From Mesorhizobium atlanticum (GTDB taxonomy: Bacteria; Pseudomonadota; Alphaproteobacteria; Rhizobiales; Rhizobiaceae): 64,000 bases of DNA. The stretch lies in NCBI RefSeq assembly GCF_003289965.1, contig NZ_QMBQ01000001.1:248001-312000 (forward strand). Direction: 5' to 3'. The first letter of the stretch is position 1. Every line of letters starts with the position of its first letter. A program made the translations under genes and the position numbers. The notes under the pieces are model-generated. The model was given only the letters and a program-made list of their open reading frames with translations. It was not told where the DNA came from and searched no databases. Of the stretch, positions 15,722 to 23,833 are shown one piece after another.

Positions 15722-16126
15722 ATGCGTTTCATGATGCTGATGATCCCCGGCGGCTACGCGACCGCGGCTCCCGAGGTCAGGCCCGAAGCGGAAGCCGTGG
15801 CGACGATGATGAAATACAATGAAGAGCTGAAGCGGGCCGGCGTGCTGCTCGCGCTCGACGGGCTGCATCCGCCGTCCTCGGGCGCACGGGTCTCCTTCAA
15901 GGGGGGCAAGCCGACCGTCACCGACGGCCCGTTCGCGGAGGTCAAGGAAGTGCTCGGCGGCTATTGGATGATCGACGTACGCTCGCCCGAGGAAGCCGTG
16001 GAATGGGCGCGACGCTGCCCGGCCGGAGAAAACGACGTCATCGAAATCCGGCGCGTTTTCGAGATGAACGATTTTCCCGAGGACGTCCAGAAGGTCGTCG
16101 ACGGATTCGACGAGCTGAAGGGTTGA
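15722..16126 (+). CDS. DGPF-domain (YciI-like) protein, ECF42 partner
   Basis: 134 residues with the YCII/DGPF pattern: MRFMMLMIPG at the start, MMKYNEELKRAGVLLALDGL, VTDGPFAEVKEVLGGYWMIDV, and a final FEMNDF. DGPF proteins are dimeric ferredoxin-like folds usually encoded beside ECF42 sigma factors, where they take the place of a classical anti-sigma factor; their biochemical role is unresolved. The stop TGA overlaps the sigma start TTG by two bases, so their production is coupled. Confidence 0.9.
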   Translation: MRFMMLMIPGGYATAAPEVRPEAEAVATMMKYNEELKRAGVLLALDGLHPPSSGARVSFKGGKPTVTDGPFAEVKEVLGGYWMIDVRSPEEAVEWARRCPAGENDVIEIRRVFEMNDFPEDVQKVVDGFDELKG

Positions 16127-17382
16127 CCGCCACGGCGGCGATCGAAGCGGTCTGGCGGATAGAGCAACCAAAGCTAGCCGCCAGGCTCACCCGCTATTTG
16201 CGCGATGTCGGGCTGGCCGAAGAGGTGGTGCAGGATGCTTTCGTGCTGGCGCTGGAACGCTGGCCCGAGGAAGGCATTCCACACAATCCGGCCGCATGGC
16301 TGACCCGGGTCGCCACCAACCGGGCGCTCGACCGGCTGCGCCGAACCGTGCTGATCGACGGCAAGCATCGCCAGTTGGCCGTCGACCTAGCCGAACTGGA
16401 GCGCGAGATGCCGGGGATCGAGGCGGCGCTGGACGAGGACATAGACGACGATCTGTTGCGGCTGATCTTCACCGCCTGCCATCCGGTGCTGCCGGCCGAA
16501 CAGCGCGCGGCGCTTGCCTTGCGGATGCTGGGCGGGCTGTCGACGCCTCAGATCGCGCGCGCCTTCCTGGCGCCGGAGGCGGCCGTCGCCCAGCGTATCG
16601 TGCGCGCCAAAGGAACGCTGCGCGAAGCCGGCATCGCCTTCGAGACGCCGCGCGGGCAGGAGCGGCGCGAGCGCCTCGGCGCCGTGCTGGAAGTGATCTA
16701 CCTGATCTTCAACGAAGGCTATGTCGCTTCCGCCGGACCGGACTGGCTGCGCGCGGACCTCAGCGGCGAGGCGATGCGTCTCGGCCGCCTGCTGGCGGCG
16801 CTGCTGCCGCAGGAGCCCGAGGCGCTCGGCCTGGTGGCGCTGATGGAGCTCAGCGCGTCGCGCTTTGGCGCCCGCATCGACGCGACGGGCAACCCGGTCC
16901 TTCTGCTCGACCAGGACCGCAGCCGCTGGGACTGGTCGCTGATCCGGCGCGGCCTCGATGGGCTGAACCGCGCGATGGCGCTGACGCCGACACCTGGCCC
17001 CTATCAGCTGCAAGCGATGATCGCCGCCTGCCATGCGCGCGCCGTGAGCGCCGCGGACACCGACTGGGTCGCCATCGCCGCCTATTACCAGGCGCTTGCG
17101 CTGGCGGCGCCCTCGCCCATCGTCGAGGTAAACCGGGCGGTCGCTGCCGGCATGGCGTTCGGACCGGCGCAAGGGTTGGCGATCGCCGACGCGCTGCGGG
17201 ACGAACCTCGGCTCAACGATACGCATTTGTTGCCCACGGTGCGCGGCGACCTTCTGGCGAAGCTCGGACGGACGGACGAAGCCCGCGCCGAATTCCGCCG
17301 CGCCGCCGGGCTGACGGGCAATGAGCGGGAACGGGCGCTGTTGCTTGCGCGGGCTGGTGGTGGAGAAGCCAATTCGGGGTAG
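16123..17382 (+). CDS. ECF42-type RNA polymerase sigma factor
   Basis: 419 residues. The start is the TTG at 16123 (GAAGGG just ahead), overlapping the previous stop as TTGA; an ATG frame 53 codons earlier would run through the neighbouring gene. Sigma region 2 covers about 1-75 (LTRYLRDVGLAEEVVQDAF, AAWLTRVATNRALDRLRR); region 4 about 115-170 (LPAEQRAALALRMLGGLSTP, AVAQRIVRAK). A long C-terminal extension (about 180-415) with TPR-like helices (IAAYYQALALAAPSPIVEVNRAVA) is the hallmark of ECF42. It should direct polymerase to its own operon promoter at 15658 and to targets elsewhere. Confidence 0.93.
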   Translation: MTATAAIEAVWRIEQPKLAARLTRYLRDVGLAEEVVQDAFVLALERWPEEGIPHNPAAWLTRVATNRALDRLRRTVLIDGKHRQLAVDLAELEREMPGIEAALDEDIDDDLLRLIFTACHPVLPAEQRAALALRMLGGLSTPQIARAFLAPEAAVAQRIVRAKGTLREAGIAFETPRGQERRERLGAVLEVIYLIFNEGYVASAGPDWLRADLSGEAMRLGRLLAALLPQEPEALGLVALMELSASRFGARIDATGNPVLLLDQDRSRWDWSLIRRGLDGLNRAMALTPTPGPYQLQAMIAACHARAVSAADTDWVAIAAYYQALALAAPSPIVEVNRAVAAGMAFGPAQGLAIADALRDEPRLNDTHLLPTVRGDLLAKLGRTDEARAEFRRAAGLTGNERERALLLARAGGGEANSG

Positions 17383-17388
17383 GCCGGC

Positions 17389-17414
17389 GGGACAGCGCCT
17401 GCCTCAGCTGTCCC
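17389..17414. terminator. hairpin between convergent genes
   Basis: GGGACAGC and GCTGTCCC form an 8-base stem with a 10-base loop just after the sigma factor stop and before the end of the convergent LysE gene. There is no T-tract, so a terminator role is tentative. Confidence 0.4.
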
Positions 17415-17438
17415 CCAGCTGCCGTTGAACCGGCGTCC

Positions 17439-18053
17439 TCAGCGCGTGGCGACCACGGCCACGCCGGCGCCGATCATCACGCCACCGGCGGCGCGGTTCA
17501 CGCGGCGCACGATCGCCGGTGTGCGCAAAAGGCCGCGGGCTCGGCCGGCGAGCAGGACATGTCCGCCGATGACCACAGCCTCGACGATCAGGATCACCGC
17601 CGCCAACACGCCAAGATCGCTTGTGTTGAGCGACGCGCCGACCACGTTGGGCAGCAGCGCGACATAGAACAGCGGCATCTTCGGATTGCCCAGGTTGAGC
17701 GCGATGCCGGTGGCGAAGGTCGCCAGCAAGCCGCGCCGGTTCGATACCGGCTGCGATGCCGGCACCACGGGAATGGCGGTCCACAACCTGATGCCCATCC
17801 AGATCAGATAGGCCGCGCCGCCATAGCGAAGCGCCGTCATGACGACCGCCATCTTGGCGGCGACGATCGACAGCCCGAGGGTGGCGAGCACCAGAAAGAT
17901 GAGGATGCCGACCAATGTCCCGGCCCCATAGGGGATGCCCGACGCGGCACCGCCGGAGATCGTGCGGGCGACAATCGTCATATTGTCGGGGCCGGGACTG
18001 GCGGCAAACACGAAGAATGCGGCCGCAAAGGGGAGCAGCGTCGTGATATCCAT
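17439..18053 (-). CDS. LysE/RhtB-family amino-acid exporter
   Basis: 204 residues with about six membrane helices. Family signatures are FFVFAASPGPDNMTIVARTI near the N-terminus and GIALNLGNPKMPLFYVALLP in the middle. The family exports amino acids such as lysine, threonine or homoserine derivatives using proton exchange; the substrate here is unknown. The start at 18053 (MDITTLLPF) gives the normal length; the frame extends upstream but into non-family residues. It is followed on the same strand order by the secreted protein at 18070, 16 bases upstream of it. Confidence 0.9.
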   Translation of the reverse strand: MDITTLLPFAAAFFVFAASPGPDNMTIVARTISGGAASGIPYGAGTLVGILIFLVLATLGLSIVAAKMAVVMTALRYGGAAYLIWMGIRLWTAIPVVPASQPVSNRRGLLATFATGIALNLGNPKMPLFYVALLPNVVGASLNTSDLGVLAAVILIVEAVVIGGHVLLAGRARGLLRTPAIVRRVNRAAGGVMIGAGVAVVATR

Positions 18054-18069
18054 GCCCGTCAGCGCCGCC

Positions 18070-18522
18070 TCAGCGCAGCACGCGGCAGCGGCCGTTATAG
18101 ACAAGCCAGCGGTCGAAGCCCGAGACGCAGAATTCGACATTGTCGCCGATCGAGGCAAAGCCCTGGCCTTCCTCGATCAGGTAGAAGATCGAGCGGTCGC
18201 GGCCGTCCGACAGGTTGACCGTGGCGCGGCAATAGTGGCGGCCGATCGGCCATTCGTCGCTCGCCGGCTCGTAGCGATGCTGGCGGATGTTGCGGAAATC
18301 GGTGATCGCGACATTCGGCAGATGCGGCACGTGGTGCACCTGATAGGAGAAGCGGTCGGTGATCCTGCTCAGCACCCAGCTTTCGCCGCAGACGCTGCCA
18401 TCGTCGCCGGTGTAGACGGAAAGGTCGGCGGCCCGCGCCGCCTGGGTGAAGCCCAGCGGAGCGGCGAAGGGAGTAGACAGCGCAACCAGCGCGGCAAGAG
18501 CGGAATGGGCGAAGCGAGTCAT
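18070..18522 (-). CDS. secreted protein of unknown function
   Basis: 150 residues. A clear signal peptide (MTRFAHSALAALVALSTPF ... ARA-A, cut about residue 32) exports it to the periplasm. The mature part has at least four cysteines (CGES, HYCRAT, EFCVSG, GRCRV), probably two disulfides, and ends in FDRWLVYNGRCRVLR. I know similar rhizobial sequences only as conserved hypotheticals. It lies 16 bases upstream of LysE on the same strand, so the two may share a transcript. Confidence 0.7.
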   Translation of the reverse strand: MTRFAHSALAALVALSTPFAAPLGFTQAARAADLSVYTGDDGSVCGESWVLSRITDRFSYQVHHVPHLPNVAITDFRNIRQHRYEPASDEWPIGRHYCRATVNLSDGRDRSIFYLIEEGQGFASIGDNVEFCVSGFDRWLVYNGRCRVLR

Positions 18523-18633
18523 GACAGCCTCTCAGGGTCGGTTGCACGCACTGTGCGGATTCGCTTGGCGGCGGTCAAGCGGGTGGCAAAACAATGGTTT
18601 CCGCAAAGCTTCGTTCCGGAAGTCGCCGGCAAA

Positions 18634-18996
18634 TCAGACCGTGCCGGCAAGCAGCAGGCCGCCGATGACGGCAATGTTGATCAGGAACGCATTGCGCAGC
18701 ACCTGGCGCTCCGGCTCCGCGCTCGCCCAGAAACGCAACAGCATCACGTTCGTCGCCAGTGTGAAGAGGACCAGCGCGCCGGCGGCAAACGGCCGGGCCA
18801 GGCCGATCGCGAGCAGGAGGCCGCCAACGACCTCGACCGTCGAGCCGGCGGCCAGCATCAAGGCCGGAGCCGGAAATTTCTGCGCGGCCAGATAGTCGCG
18901 CATGGCGCCGAATTTCACGAAATGCTCGACGCCGGCGAAGACGAACACGCCGCCGATGAGGAGAGCGCCAAGCACTTGAATGGTTTGGACAGCCAT
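18634..18996 (-). CDS. DoxX-family membrane protein
   Basis: 120 residues with four hydrophobic helices. The pattern LLIGGVFVFAGVEHFVKFG, then AGSTVEVVGGLLLAIGLARP and NVMLLRFW, is that of DoxX/DoxD-like small membrane proteins. Some members act with oxidoreductases under oxidative stress; the role here is unknown. The start at 18996 has a very good ribosome site (GAGGAGG). It is 34 bases after the glyoxalase-like gene on the same strand and likely in one transcript with it. Confidence 0.87.
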   Translation of the reverse strand: MAVQTIQVLGALLIGGVFVFAGVEHFVKFGAMRDYLAAQKFPAPALMLAAGSTVEVVGGLLLAIGLARPFAAGALVLFTLATNVMLLRFWASAEPERQVLRNAFLINIAVIGGLLLAGTV

Positions 18997-19030
18997 GGCG
19001 GCCTCCTCTCGAAGCCATCTTCCGCTCCGC

Positions 19031-19453
19031 TCAGTCCTCGGGAACGAGGGCCGGGTTGTAGACGACCTCCCACAGATGATCGTCGGGATCCTGGAAGTAG
19101 CCGGCATAGCCGCCCCAGAAGGTTTTCTGCGCCGGCTTGACCACTCGCGCGCCGGCCTTGACGGCCTCGGCCATCACCGCGTCGACCTCGGCCTCGCTGC
19201 CGACATTGTGGCCGATGGTCAATTCGGTCGGGCTGCGACCGCTTTGCGGCACGGTGGCATCCCAGGCGATGTTGGCGCGCTCGTAGATGGCGAATTTCAG
19301 GCCGCCGGCGAGGTCGAAGAAGGCGACGGCGCCATGCTCGAAATCCCGGCCGATGATGCCCTCGGTCGGCAGGCCGAGACCGTCGCGATAGAATTTGAGC
19401 GAGGCTTCCAGATCGTCGACGCCGAGCGTCAATACGGTGATGCGAGCTTTCAT
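19031..19453 (-). CDS. VOC-family (glyoxalase-like) protein
   Basis: 140 residues of the vicinal oxygen chelate fold: ITVLTLGVDDLEASLKFYRDGLGLPT at the start, AFFDLAGGLKFAIYER, and the C-terminal GYAGYFQDPDDHLWEVVYNP carrying the metal-binding Glu. The family includes glyoxalases, dioxygenases and antibiotic-binding proteins, so activity is not fixed. The start at 19453 follows GGAGTGAGAG; an earlier GTG is less likely. It is divergent from an AraC-type regulator and upstream of DoxX, which suggests a small regulated unit. Confidence 0.87.
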   Translation of the reverse strand: MKARITVLTLGVDDLEASLKFYRDGLGLPTEGIIGRDFEHGAVAFFDLAGGLKFAIYERANIAWDATVPQSGRSPTELTIGHNVGSEAEVDAVMAEAVKAGARVVKPAQKTFWGGYAGYFQDPDDHLWEVVYNPALVPED

Positions 19454-19635
19454 TTCTCTCACTCCTTTCTATATTCGTGACCACGGTCGCAAACGGATGC
19501 GGTCTGATGCGAGCGCATGAAGCACCGTGAGGTTCCATCCGTTTTGTCATGGATGACGTAGCCGGCCTTGAAGATTTCGGCCAAAATGACCGTCGTACCG
19601 ATCCGGCAAACCTGCCGGAGCAGATCGGAGAAGAG

Positions 19636-20391
19636 ATGGAACCGGTGCTGGCACAGACAACCGGCTTCTTTCGGGAGCGGCCCGTCGCCGGCGGGCTGGC
19701 CGATGCCTTCTCCGCTGTCTGGGTCCATCGCATGGACGAGCGCGCCGTTCCACCCATCGTCATCACGCCGGACGCGACGATCGACCTGCAATGGATCGAC
19801 GGCCGCTTCCGCGTGGCCGGGCCGGACAAGGAGCCACAGATCGAGACGCCTGCCGCCGGCGCGGTGATCGTCGGCTTCCGCTTCCGGCCGGGCGCGGCCG
19901 CGGGATGGCTCGGCGTGCCGGTCGGCGAAATCGTCGGCGGACGGCTTGATCTCGGCGAATTATGGGGCACGCGCAGCCGCGAGCTTTCAGACCGTATCAA
20001 AGCGACGCCCAACCTCGCCGACCTGGTTCGGCGCCTGGAAGAGACGATCGGCGCGCACACGGAAGGACGCGCTGCGCTCGACCGGCAGATGGGCCGGGCC
20101 TTCGACGTCATCGACGAAGGTTTGCCGCCGGAAACGCCGTTGGTTCCGTTCCTGCAACGCCAGTTGCATATGAGCGAGAGGACGCTGCGCCGGCGTTTCG
20201 AGGACGCTTTCGGCTATGGCCCCAAAACGCTCGACCGTATCCTGCGCTTCCACCGGTTCCGGCGCCTGCAACGACAAACGGCCGATACCTCGACCGCGCT
20301 GCTCGCCATCGAGGCCGGCTATGCCGACCAGGCGCATCTGATCCGTGAAAGCCGGCGGCTGACCGGTGTGACGCCTTCGGCACTGGCATAA
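19636..20391 (+). CDS. AraC-family transcriptional regulator
   Basis: 251 residues. The start at 19636 is chosen because GGAG stands five bases before it; the open frame extends back to 19549 without a good site. An N-terminal sensory domain of the DUF6597 kind (PVAGGLADAFSAVWVHR ... IVGFRFRPGAAAGWLGVP) precedes a C-terminal AraC double helix-turn-helix (about 170-250: MSERTLRRRFEDAFGYGPK, then EAGYADQAHLIRESRRLTGV). It probably controls the divergent VOC-DoxX genes and itself from the 182-base gap. Confidence 0.9.
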   Translation: MEPVLAQTTGFFRERPVAGGLADAFSAVWVHRMDERAVPPIVITPDATIDLQWIDGRFRVAGPDKEPQIETPAAGAVIVGFRFRPGAAAGWLGVPVGEIVGGRLDLGELWGTRSRELSDRIKATPNLADLVRRLEETIGAHTEGRAALDRQMGRAFDVIDEGLPPETPLVPFLQRQLHMSERTLRRRFEDAFGYGPKTLDRILRFHRFRRLQRQTADTSTALLAIEAGYADQAHLIRESRRLTGVTPSALA

Positions 20392-20403
20392 AGACTACCG
20401 GCC

Positions 20404-21252
20404 CTACTCGCCCGCCAGCCAATCAGAGGTCCATCGCGACGGCTGCCGGACAGCGAGCACCTTGTGCAGGGCGGGCAACAGGACCTTCAATTCGCCTTCC
20501 AGCGTATAGGGCGGATTGACCACCACTAGACCGCTGCCGTCGAGGCTGGGCTCGTCAGAGGCGGGCCGGATCTCGAAGGCGATATCGAGCAGTTTTGGAA
20601 TGCCGGTTTCCTTGAGCGCCGCGCGGAAAGCGGTGACCGCCTTGCGGTCCTTGATCGGATACCAGAGCGCGTAGATGCCGCCCGGCCAGCGCCGGTGCGC
20701 CTTGCGCAGGCCCTCGACCAGACGGGAGAACTCGCCTTCCTCCTCGAAGGGCGGATCGATGAGGACCAAGCCGCGCTTTTCCTTCGGCGGCAGTTGCGCG
20801 CCTAGCGCCAGCCAGCCGTCGAGCTCGATCACTCTTGCCTGGAAATCGCCCGCGAAAACCGATTTGAGCCGCGCGGCATCCTGCGGGTGCAGCTCGACCG
20901 CCGTCAGCCGGTCCTGGTTGCGCAGGAGATGGCGAACGATCAGCGGCGAGCCGGGATACTGCTTGAGGTCGCCGTCGGGATTTTGCGCGCGCACCGCTTC
21001 CAGGTAGGGCTGAAGCAGCGCCGCGGCCTGCGGCTCCAGCGTGGCCTCGGCCAGCCGGCCGATGCCGCCCTGCCACTCGCCGGTCTTGCCGGCCTCCACC
21101 GAGGCAAGGTCGTAGCGGCCAATGCCGGCATGGGTGTCGATGACACGGAAGGCCTTGTCCTTCTGCTTGAGGTACTCGACAAGGCGCGCGAGCACGGCAT
21201 GCTTGACGACATCGGCGAAATTGCCGGCGTGGTAGGCGTGGCGATAATTCAT
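20404..21252 (-). CDS. rlmJ: 23S rRNA (adenine-2030-N6)-methyltransferase RlmJ
   Basis: 282 residues. RlmJ methylates A2030 of 23S rRNA using S-adenosylmethionine. The N-terminal MNYRHAYHAGNFADVVKH is diagnostic; IDTHAGIGRYDL is the methyl-donor site, and the catalytic DPPF motif is in LVLIDPPFEEEGEF. Length matches the family. It is convergent with the AraC regulator (12-base gap). A palindromic repeat copy sits 17 bases upstream of its start. Confidence 0.96.
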   Translation of the reverse strand: MNYRHAYHAGNFADVVKHAVLARLVEYLKQKDKAFRVIDTHAGIGRYDLASVEAGKTGEWQGGIGRLAEATLEPQAAALLQPYLEAVRAQNPDGDLKQYPGSPLIVRHLLRNQDRLTAVELHPQDAARLKSVFAGDFQARVIELDGWLALGAQLPPKEKRGLVLIDPPFEEEGEFSRLVEGLRKAHRRWPGGIYALWYPIKDRKAVTAFRAALKETGIPKLLDIAFEIRPASDEPSLDGSGLVVVNPPYTLEGELKVLLPALHKVLAVRQPSRWTSDWLAGE

Positions 21253-21269
21253 GCCGGCCTCACTCTAGA

Positions 21270-21318
21270 GAGCATGATGTCGTCCGAAAACCGCTTCACA
21301 CTTTTCGGCATCATGCTC
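21270..21318. repeat. palindromic repeat, copy with GAGCATGATG arms
   Basis: Outer arms GAGCATGATG / CATCATGCTC, a TCGT bulge, inner arms CCGAAAA / TTTTCGG, and loop CCGCTTCACAC. The stop codon of the upstream membrane protein gene (21311) lies inside the right arm. Nearly identical to the copy at 54136-54184. Confidence 0.9.
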
Positions 21319-21940
21319 GTAGCGAACCGTTGCGGCCCCAGCGCGGCGGTGGCGGCTGCGAATTGGGATTTTGCGGACGGCCTCCGCCGCGGCGGCCGAA
21401 GACCAGCGACAGCACCAGTCCGGCAAGGCCGACACCCATCAGCGTGTAGCCGGCCGGCTCGGCGCGCTCGTCGATCGAGCCGGTGCCGGCGCGCAGGATG
21501 AGATCGACCGCCCGCATGTCGATGCCGTCGGCATCGCCCGGACCGACGGTGAAGACGTAAGGACCGGGCGTGACCCTTTCGATGACGCCGGCCTCGTCGC
21601 GAAAGATCTTGTCTGGCAGTTGCGGGCTGGCCTGGCGCGGATTGTCGGTGTGATTGAAGGAAAGGGCCGACGCCAGCGCCGTGCGGCCGCCGCTCGCGGC
21701 CGTCAGCGTCAGCACGGTGCGCTGCTGGCCCGCGATGCGCTCTGCCCGCGCGGTCATGTCGACCAGCACCCGCACTGGGGCGTCGCTTGCGGCGAGTTGC
21801 ACGGTGGCCGGCCGGAAGCGGCCGCCGCCATAAACGCGGTAAGTGCCGATGGCGTGGCCGGAAAAATTGCTCATCGCCCAGGGATAGAAGATGCCGATGG
21901 CGGCGCCGGCGATGAGGAGAAGGACAAAGAGGAAGCGCAT
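21311..21940 (-). CDS. two-helix membrane protein, unknown function
   Basis: 209 residues. An N-terminal hydrophobic helix (about 3-22) and a second near 165-182 (YTLMGVGLAGLVLSLVFG) frame a periplasmic domain of about 135 residues rich in beta strands. The tail (RRGGGRPQNPNSQPPPPRWG) is basic and Pro-rich. I recognise no family. It lies on the same strand as the TetR gene 47 bases upstream and could be co-transcribed. Its stop lies in a repeat copy, so its last residues may have been changed by repeat insertion. Confidence 0.6.
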   Translation of the reverse strand: MRFLFVLLLIAGAAIGIFYPWAMSNFSGHAIGTYRVYGGGRFRPATVQLAASDAPVRVLVDMTARAERIAGQQRTVLTLTAASGGRTALASALSFNHTDNPRQASPQLPDKIFRDEAGVIERVTPGPYVFTVGPGDADGIDMRAVDLILRAGTGSIDERAEPAGYTLMGVGLAGLVLSLVFGRRGGGRPQNPNSQPPPPRWGRNGSLRA

Positions 21941-21987
21941 TCAAACCCTTGGCTGGTTTCTTCGGCGTGCGGCTGCCGCCATTCTGA

Positions 21988-22653
21988 CTAGCGGCCTCCG
22001 CTTCGGGCAGCTTCGCGGACCCGCTCCATCTCGTCCAGAAACATTTCCAGGCCAAGCTCGAATGTCTTGTCGAAATCCGCGGCGCCGAAATAGGCCCCGG
22101 CCTTCACAACGCTCGGATAGTCGCGCGCCAGTTCTTCGTTGCTCACGGTGGTGACCGCCGAAGGGCCTTTGGCGTAGCCGGCCGTCTCGTCGAGGATCGC
22201 GCCCATCAGATAGTAGCCGGCGGCGCGGAACAGGCGAGCGCTGAGCTCGGGACCGAAGCCGCCGTCCTCGAACAGGCCGATGATGGCGTTGAGCTTGGCA
22301 AGGCAAGGCGGCGAGTTCATGCGATAGACGACGATGAAAGGCGCAAAGGCCGGGTGCTCGGTGGCGACACGGCGGAACTCCTGCATGCCGACGCGGGCGC
22401 GTTCGCGCCAGGGCAGGCTGTCGTCGGGAATGACAAGCCCGCTCATCTGCCGGTCGACCAGCGCCTCATAGAGATGCGCCTGCGAGGGGAAGTGGTGATA
22501 GATGCTCATCGCCTCGCAGCCGAGCCTGGCGGCGAGCTTGCGCATCGAAAAGCCAGACAGCCCTTCCCGCTCGATCACCTCGAAGGCGGCGTCCTCGATC
22601 ATCTCGCGGGAGAGCTTTCCGCGCGGTCGCTTTTTTTTGCTCGGTGCATCCAT
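21988..22653 (-). CDS. TetR-family regulator of the exported AhpD-like gene
   Basis: 221 residues from the ATG at 22653; a TTG 15 bases earlier is less likely. A Lys/Arg-rich start leads into the helix-turn-helix (about 15-60: LSREMIEDAAFEVIEREG, FSMRKLAARLGCEAMSIYHHFPSQAHLYEAL). The C-terminal ligand domain resembles the TetR_C_11/AcrR types. It is divergent from the carboxymuconolactone-decarboxylase-like gene; two palindromes fill the 84-base gap, so it most likely represses both genes. Confidence 0.92.
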   Translation of the reverse strand: MDAPSKKKRPRGKLSREMIEDAAFEVIEREGLSGFSMRKLAARLGCEAMSIYHHFPSQAHLYEALVDRQMSGLVIPDDSLPWRERARVGMQEFRRVATEHPAFAPFIVVYRMNSPPCLAKLNAIIGLFEDGGFGPELSARLFRAAGYYLMGAILDETAGYAKGPSAVTTVSNEELARDYPSVVKAGAYFGAADFDKTFELGLEMFLDEMERVREAARSGGR

Positions 22654-22668
22654 GGCGGCGCTTGACAA

Positions 22669-22681
22669 CTTACACTGTAAG
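22669..22681. promoter_or_regulatory. TetR operator palindrome 1
   Basis: CTTACA-c-TGTAAG is a perfect palindrome 16 bases ahead of the TetR start. It also lies just downstream of a TTGACA box (22662-22667) that may be the -35 of the rightward gene. Confidence 0.75.
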
Positions 22682-22697
22682 GTTCATCTTCCACATA

Positions 22698-22712
22698 CCT
22701 TACATCGTAAGG
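22698..22712. promoter_or_regulatory. TetR operator palindrome 2
   Basis: CCTTAC-atc-GTAAGG is a perfect palindrome with the same CTTAC/GTAAG halves as the site at 22669. The centres are 30 bases apart, about three helical turns, so two dimers could bind on the same face. Confidence 0.75.
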
Positions 22713-22737
22713 CTAACAAAAACCAGAGGAGAACATC

Positions 22738-23211
22738 ATGTCAGTCATTCGCATCGCCTCAACCGTGCATTCCTGCCTTCGTTCCGCCTCGCTCATCGCC
22801 GCCGCGGGCGTGTTTGCCGCAACACTCGCCTCCGCACCCGCCTGGGCCGATGACTACGACGCGGCGCTGAAGGACATCCAGTCGACGATGGGAGGCGTGC
22901 CGAGCTTCGTGAAGCAGTTCCCGAAAGCCGGTCTGCCCGGCGCCTGGGCCGAGGTCAAGGCCATCGAGCTCAGCGACAAGACGGCGCTGACGCCGAAGGA
23001 GAAGTCGCTGATCTCGCTCGCGGTCGCGGCGCAGATCCCCTGCAGCTACTGCATCTGGTCCGACACTCAGGACGCAAAGCACGCCGGCGCCACCGACGAG
23101 GAAATCCAGGAAGCCGTCGCCATGGCGGCGCTGACGCGCCACTGGAGCACGATCTTCAACGGCATGCAGGTCGATTTCGAGACCTTCAAGAAGGAGATGG
23201 GCGGAGAGTAA
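22738..23211 (+). CDS. exported carboxymuconolactone decarboxylase/AhpD-like protein
   Basis: 157 residues. Residues 1-38 are a signal peptide (hydrophobic 17-30, APAWA-D cut). The rest is a CMD/AhpD domain: the redox pair C102-x2-C105 in PCSYC and His115, preceded by the Glu-rich helix TPKEKSLISLAVAA, as in AhpD peroxidase partners. AhpD-like proteins are normally cytoplasmic, so a periplasmic version suggests a thiol redox or peroxide role outside the cytoplasm. The ribosome site GAGGAGA is strong. It is controlled by the divergent TetR. Confidence 0.88.
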   Translation: MSVIRIASTVHSCLRSASLIAAAGVFAATLASAPAWADDYDAALKDIQSTMGGVPSFVKQFPKAGLPGAWAEVKAIELSDKTALTPKEKSLISLAVAAQIPCSYCIWSDTQDAKHAGATDEEIQEAVAMAALTRHWSTIFNGMQVDFETFKKEMGGE

Positions 23212-23239
23212 CGGTTCAGGCACAAGGTGCTGAGGTGAC

Positions 23240-23269
23240 AAATGGCCCACGGCGACGCGGGCCATTTTG
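23240..23269 (+). terminator. intrinsic terminator of the AhpD-like gene
   Basis: AAATGGCCC and GGGCCATTT form a 9-base stem with a 10-base loop, followed by TG; about 28 bases after the stop. Confidence 0.8.
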
Positions 23270-23479
23270 TTGGCCACGGTCTGCCCCCAATCGACCGTCG
23301 TCATGCGGGACAGGTGGATGTCCGGCGTCAAGCCGTCCTGCCCTCTTGCGCAACAGAAAAATACGTGGAAGCGGTCAAACAGCTATCGCTAAATTAACCA
23401 TGTTTGCCATAATGAGTTTGGGTGGCGGCTGATCAATGATTCGAACATAAGCGCCGAGCGATCGAGGGGATATTACTTC

Positions 23480-23833
23480 ATGCTCATGGGTTATCGCGGC
23501 TTAAGCCGGCCCTGCCCCAACAACAATTTTCGCATGCCGATCAAGGCTCTACCCCGTCTTTTTGTTTTGGGCGCATTGTTGGCAACTGCCGGTTGCCAAT
23601 ACTTCAACTTCGGTCAGTCGACCTCATTCAGCGTGTCGCAAAGCGGCAACGCTGCCTTGATCGACTTGAAACCAACCCGATCCGCCCAGACAGAGGGCCC
23701 GTCTCGCTCGGCGCCTGTGGTAAGGGTCAATCCTTATCTCGGGAACGCCGGTTTTATTTGCGGCCCGAGCGGCTTTGGACAGCAATCGCATTGTTTCGCC
23801 AGAAGTCCCGGGGTGCTTGCCGAGAACATCTAG
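23480..23833 (+). CDS. small lipoprotein with CGPSGFGQ C-terminal motif
   Basis: 117 residues from the ATG at 23480; a second ATG at 23534 would give a compact lipoprotein signal (MPIKALPRLFVLGALLATAGC) and may be the true start. The lipobox ATAGC places the lipidated Cys at residue 39 of the long form. The C-terminus reads NPYLGNAGFICGPSGFGQQS then HCFAR. Nearly the same tail ends the lipoprotein at 29982-30386. The family and role are not known to me. It stands at the left edge of the polysaccharide island. Confidence 0.7.
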   Translation: MLMGYRGLSRPCPNNNFRMPIKALPRLFVLGALLATAGCQYFNFGQSTSFSVSQSGNAALIDLKPTRSAQTEGPSRSAPVVRVNPYLGNAGFICGPSGFGQQSHCFARSPGVLAENI

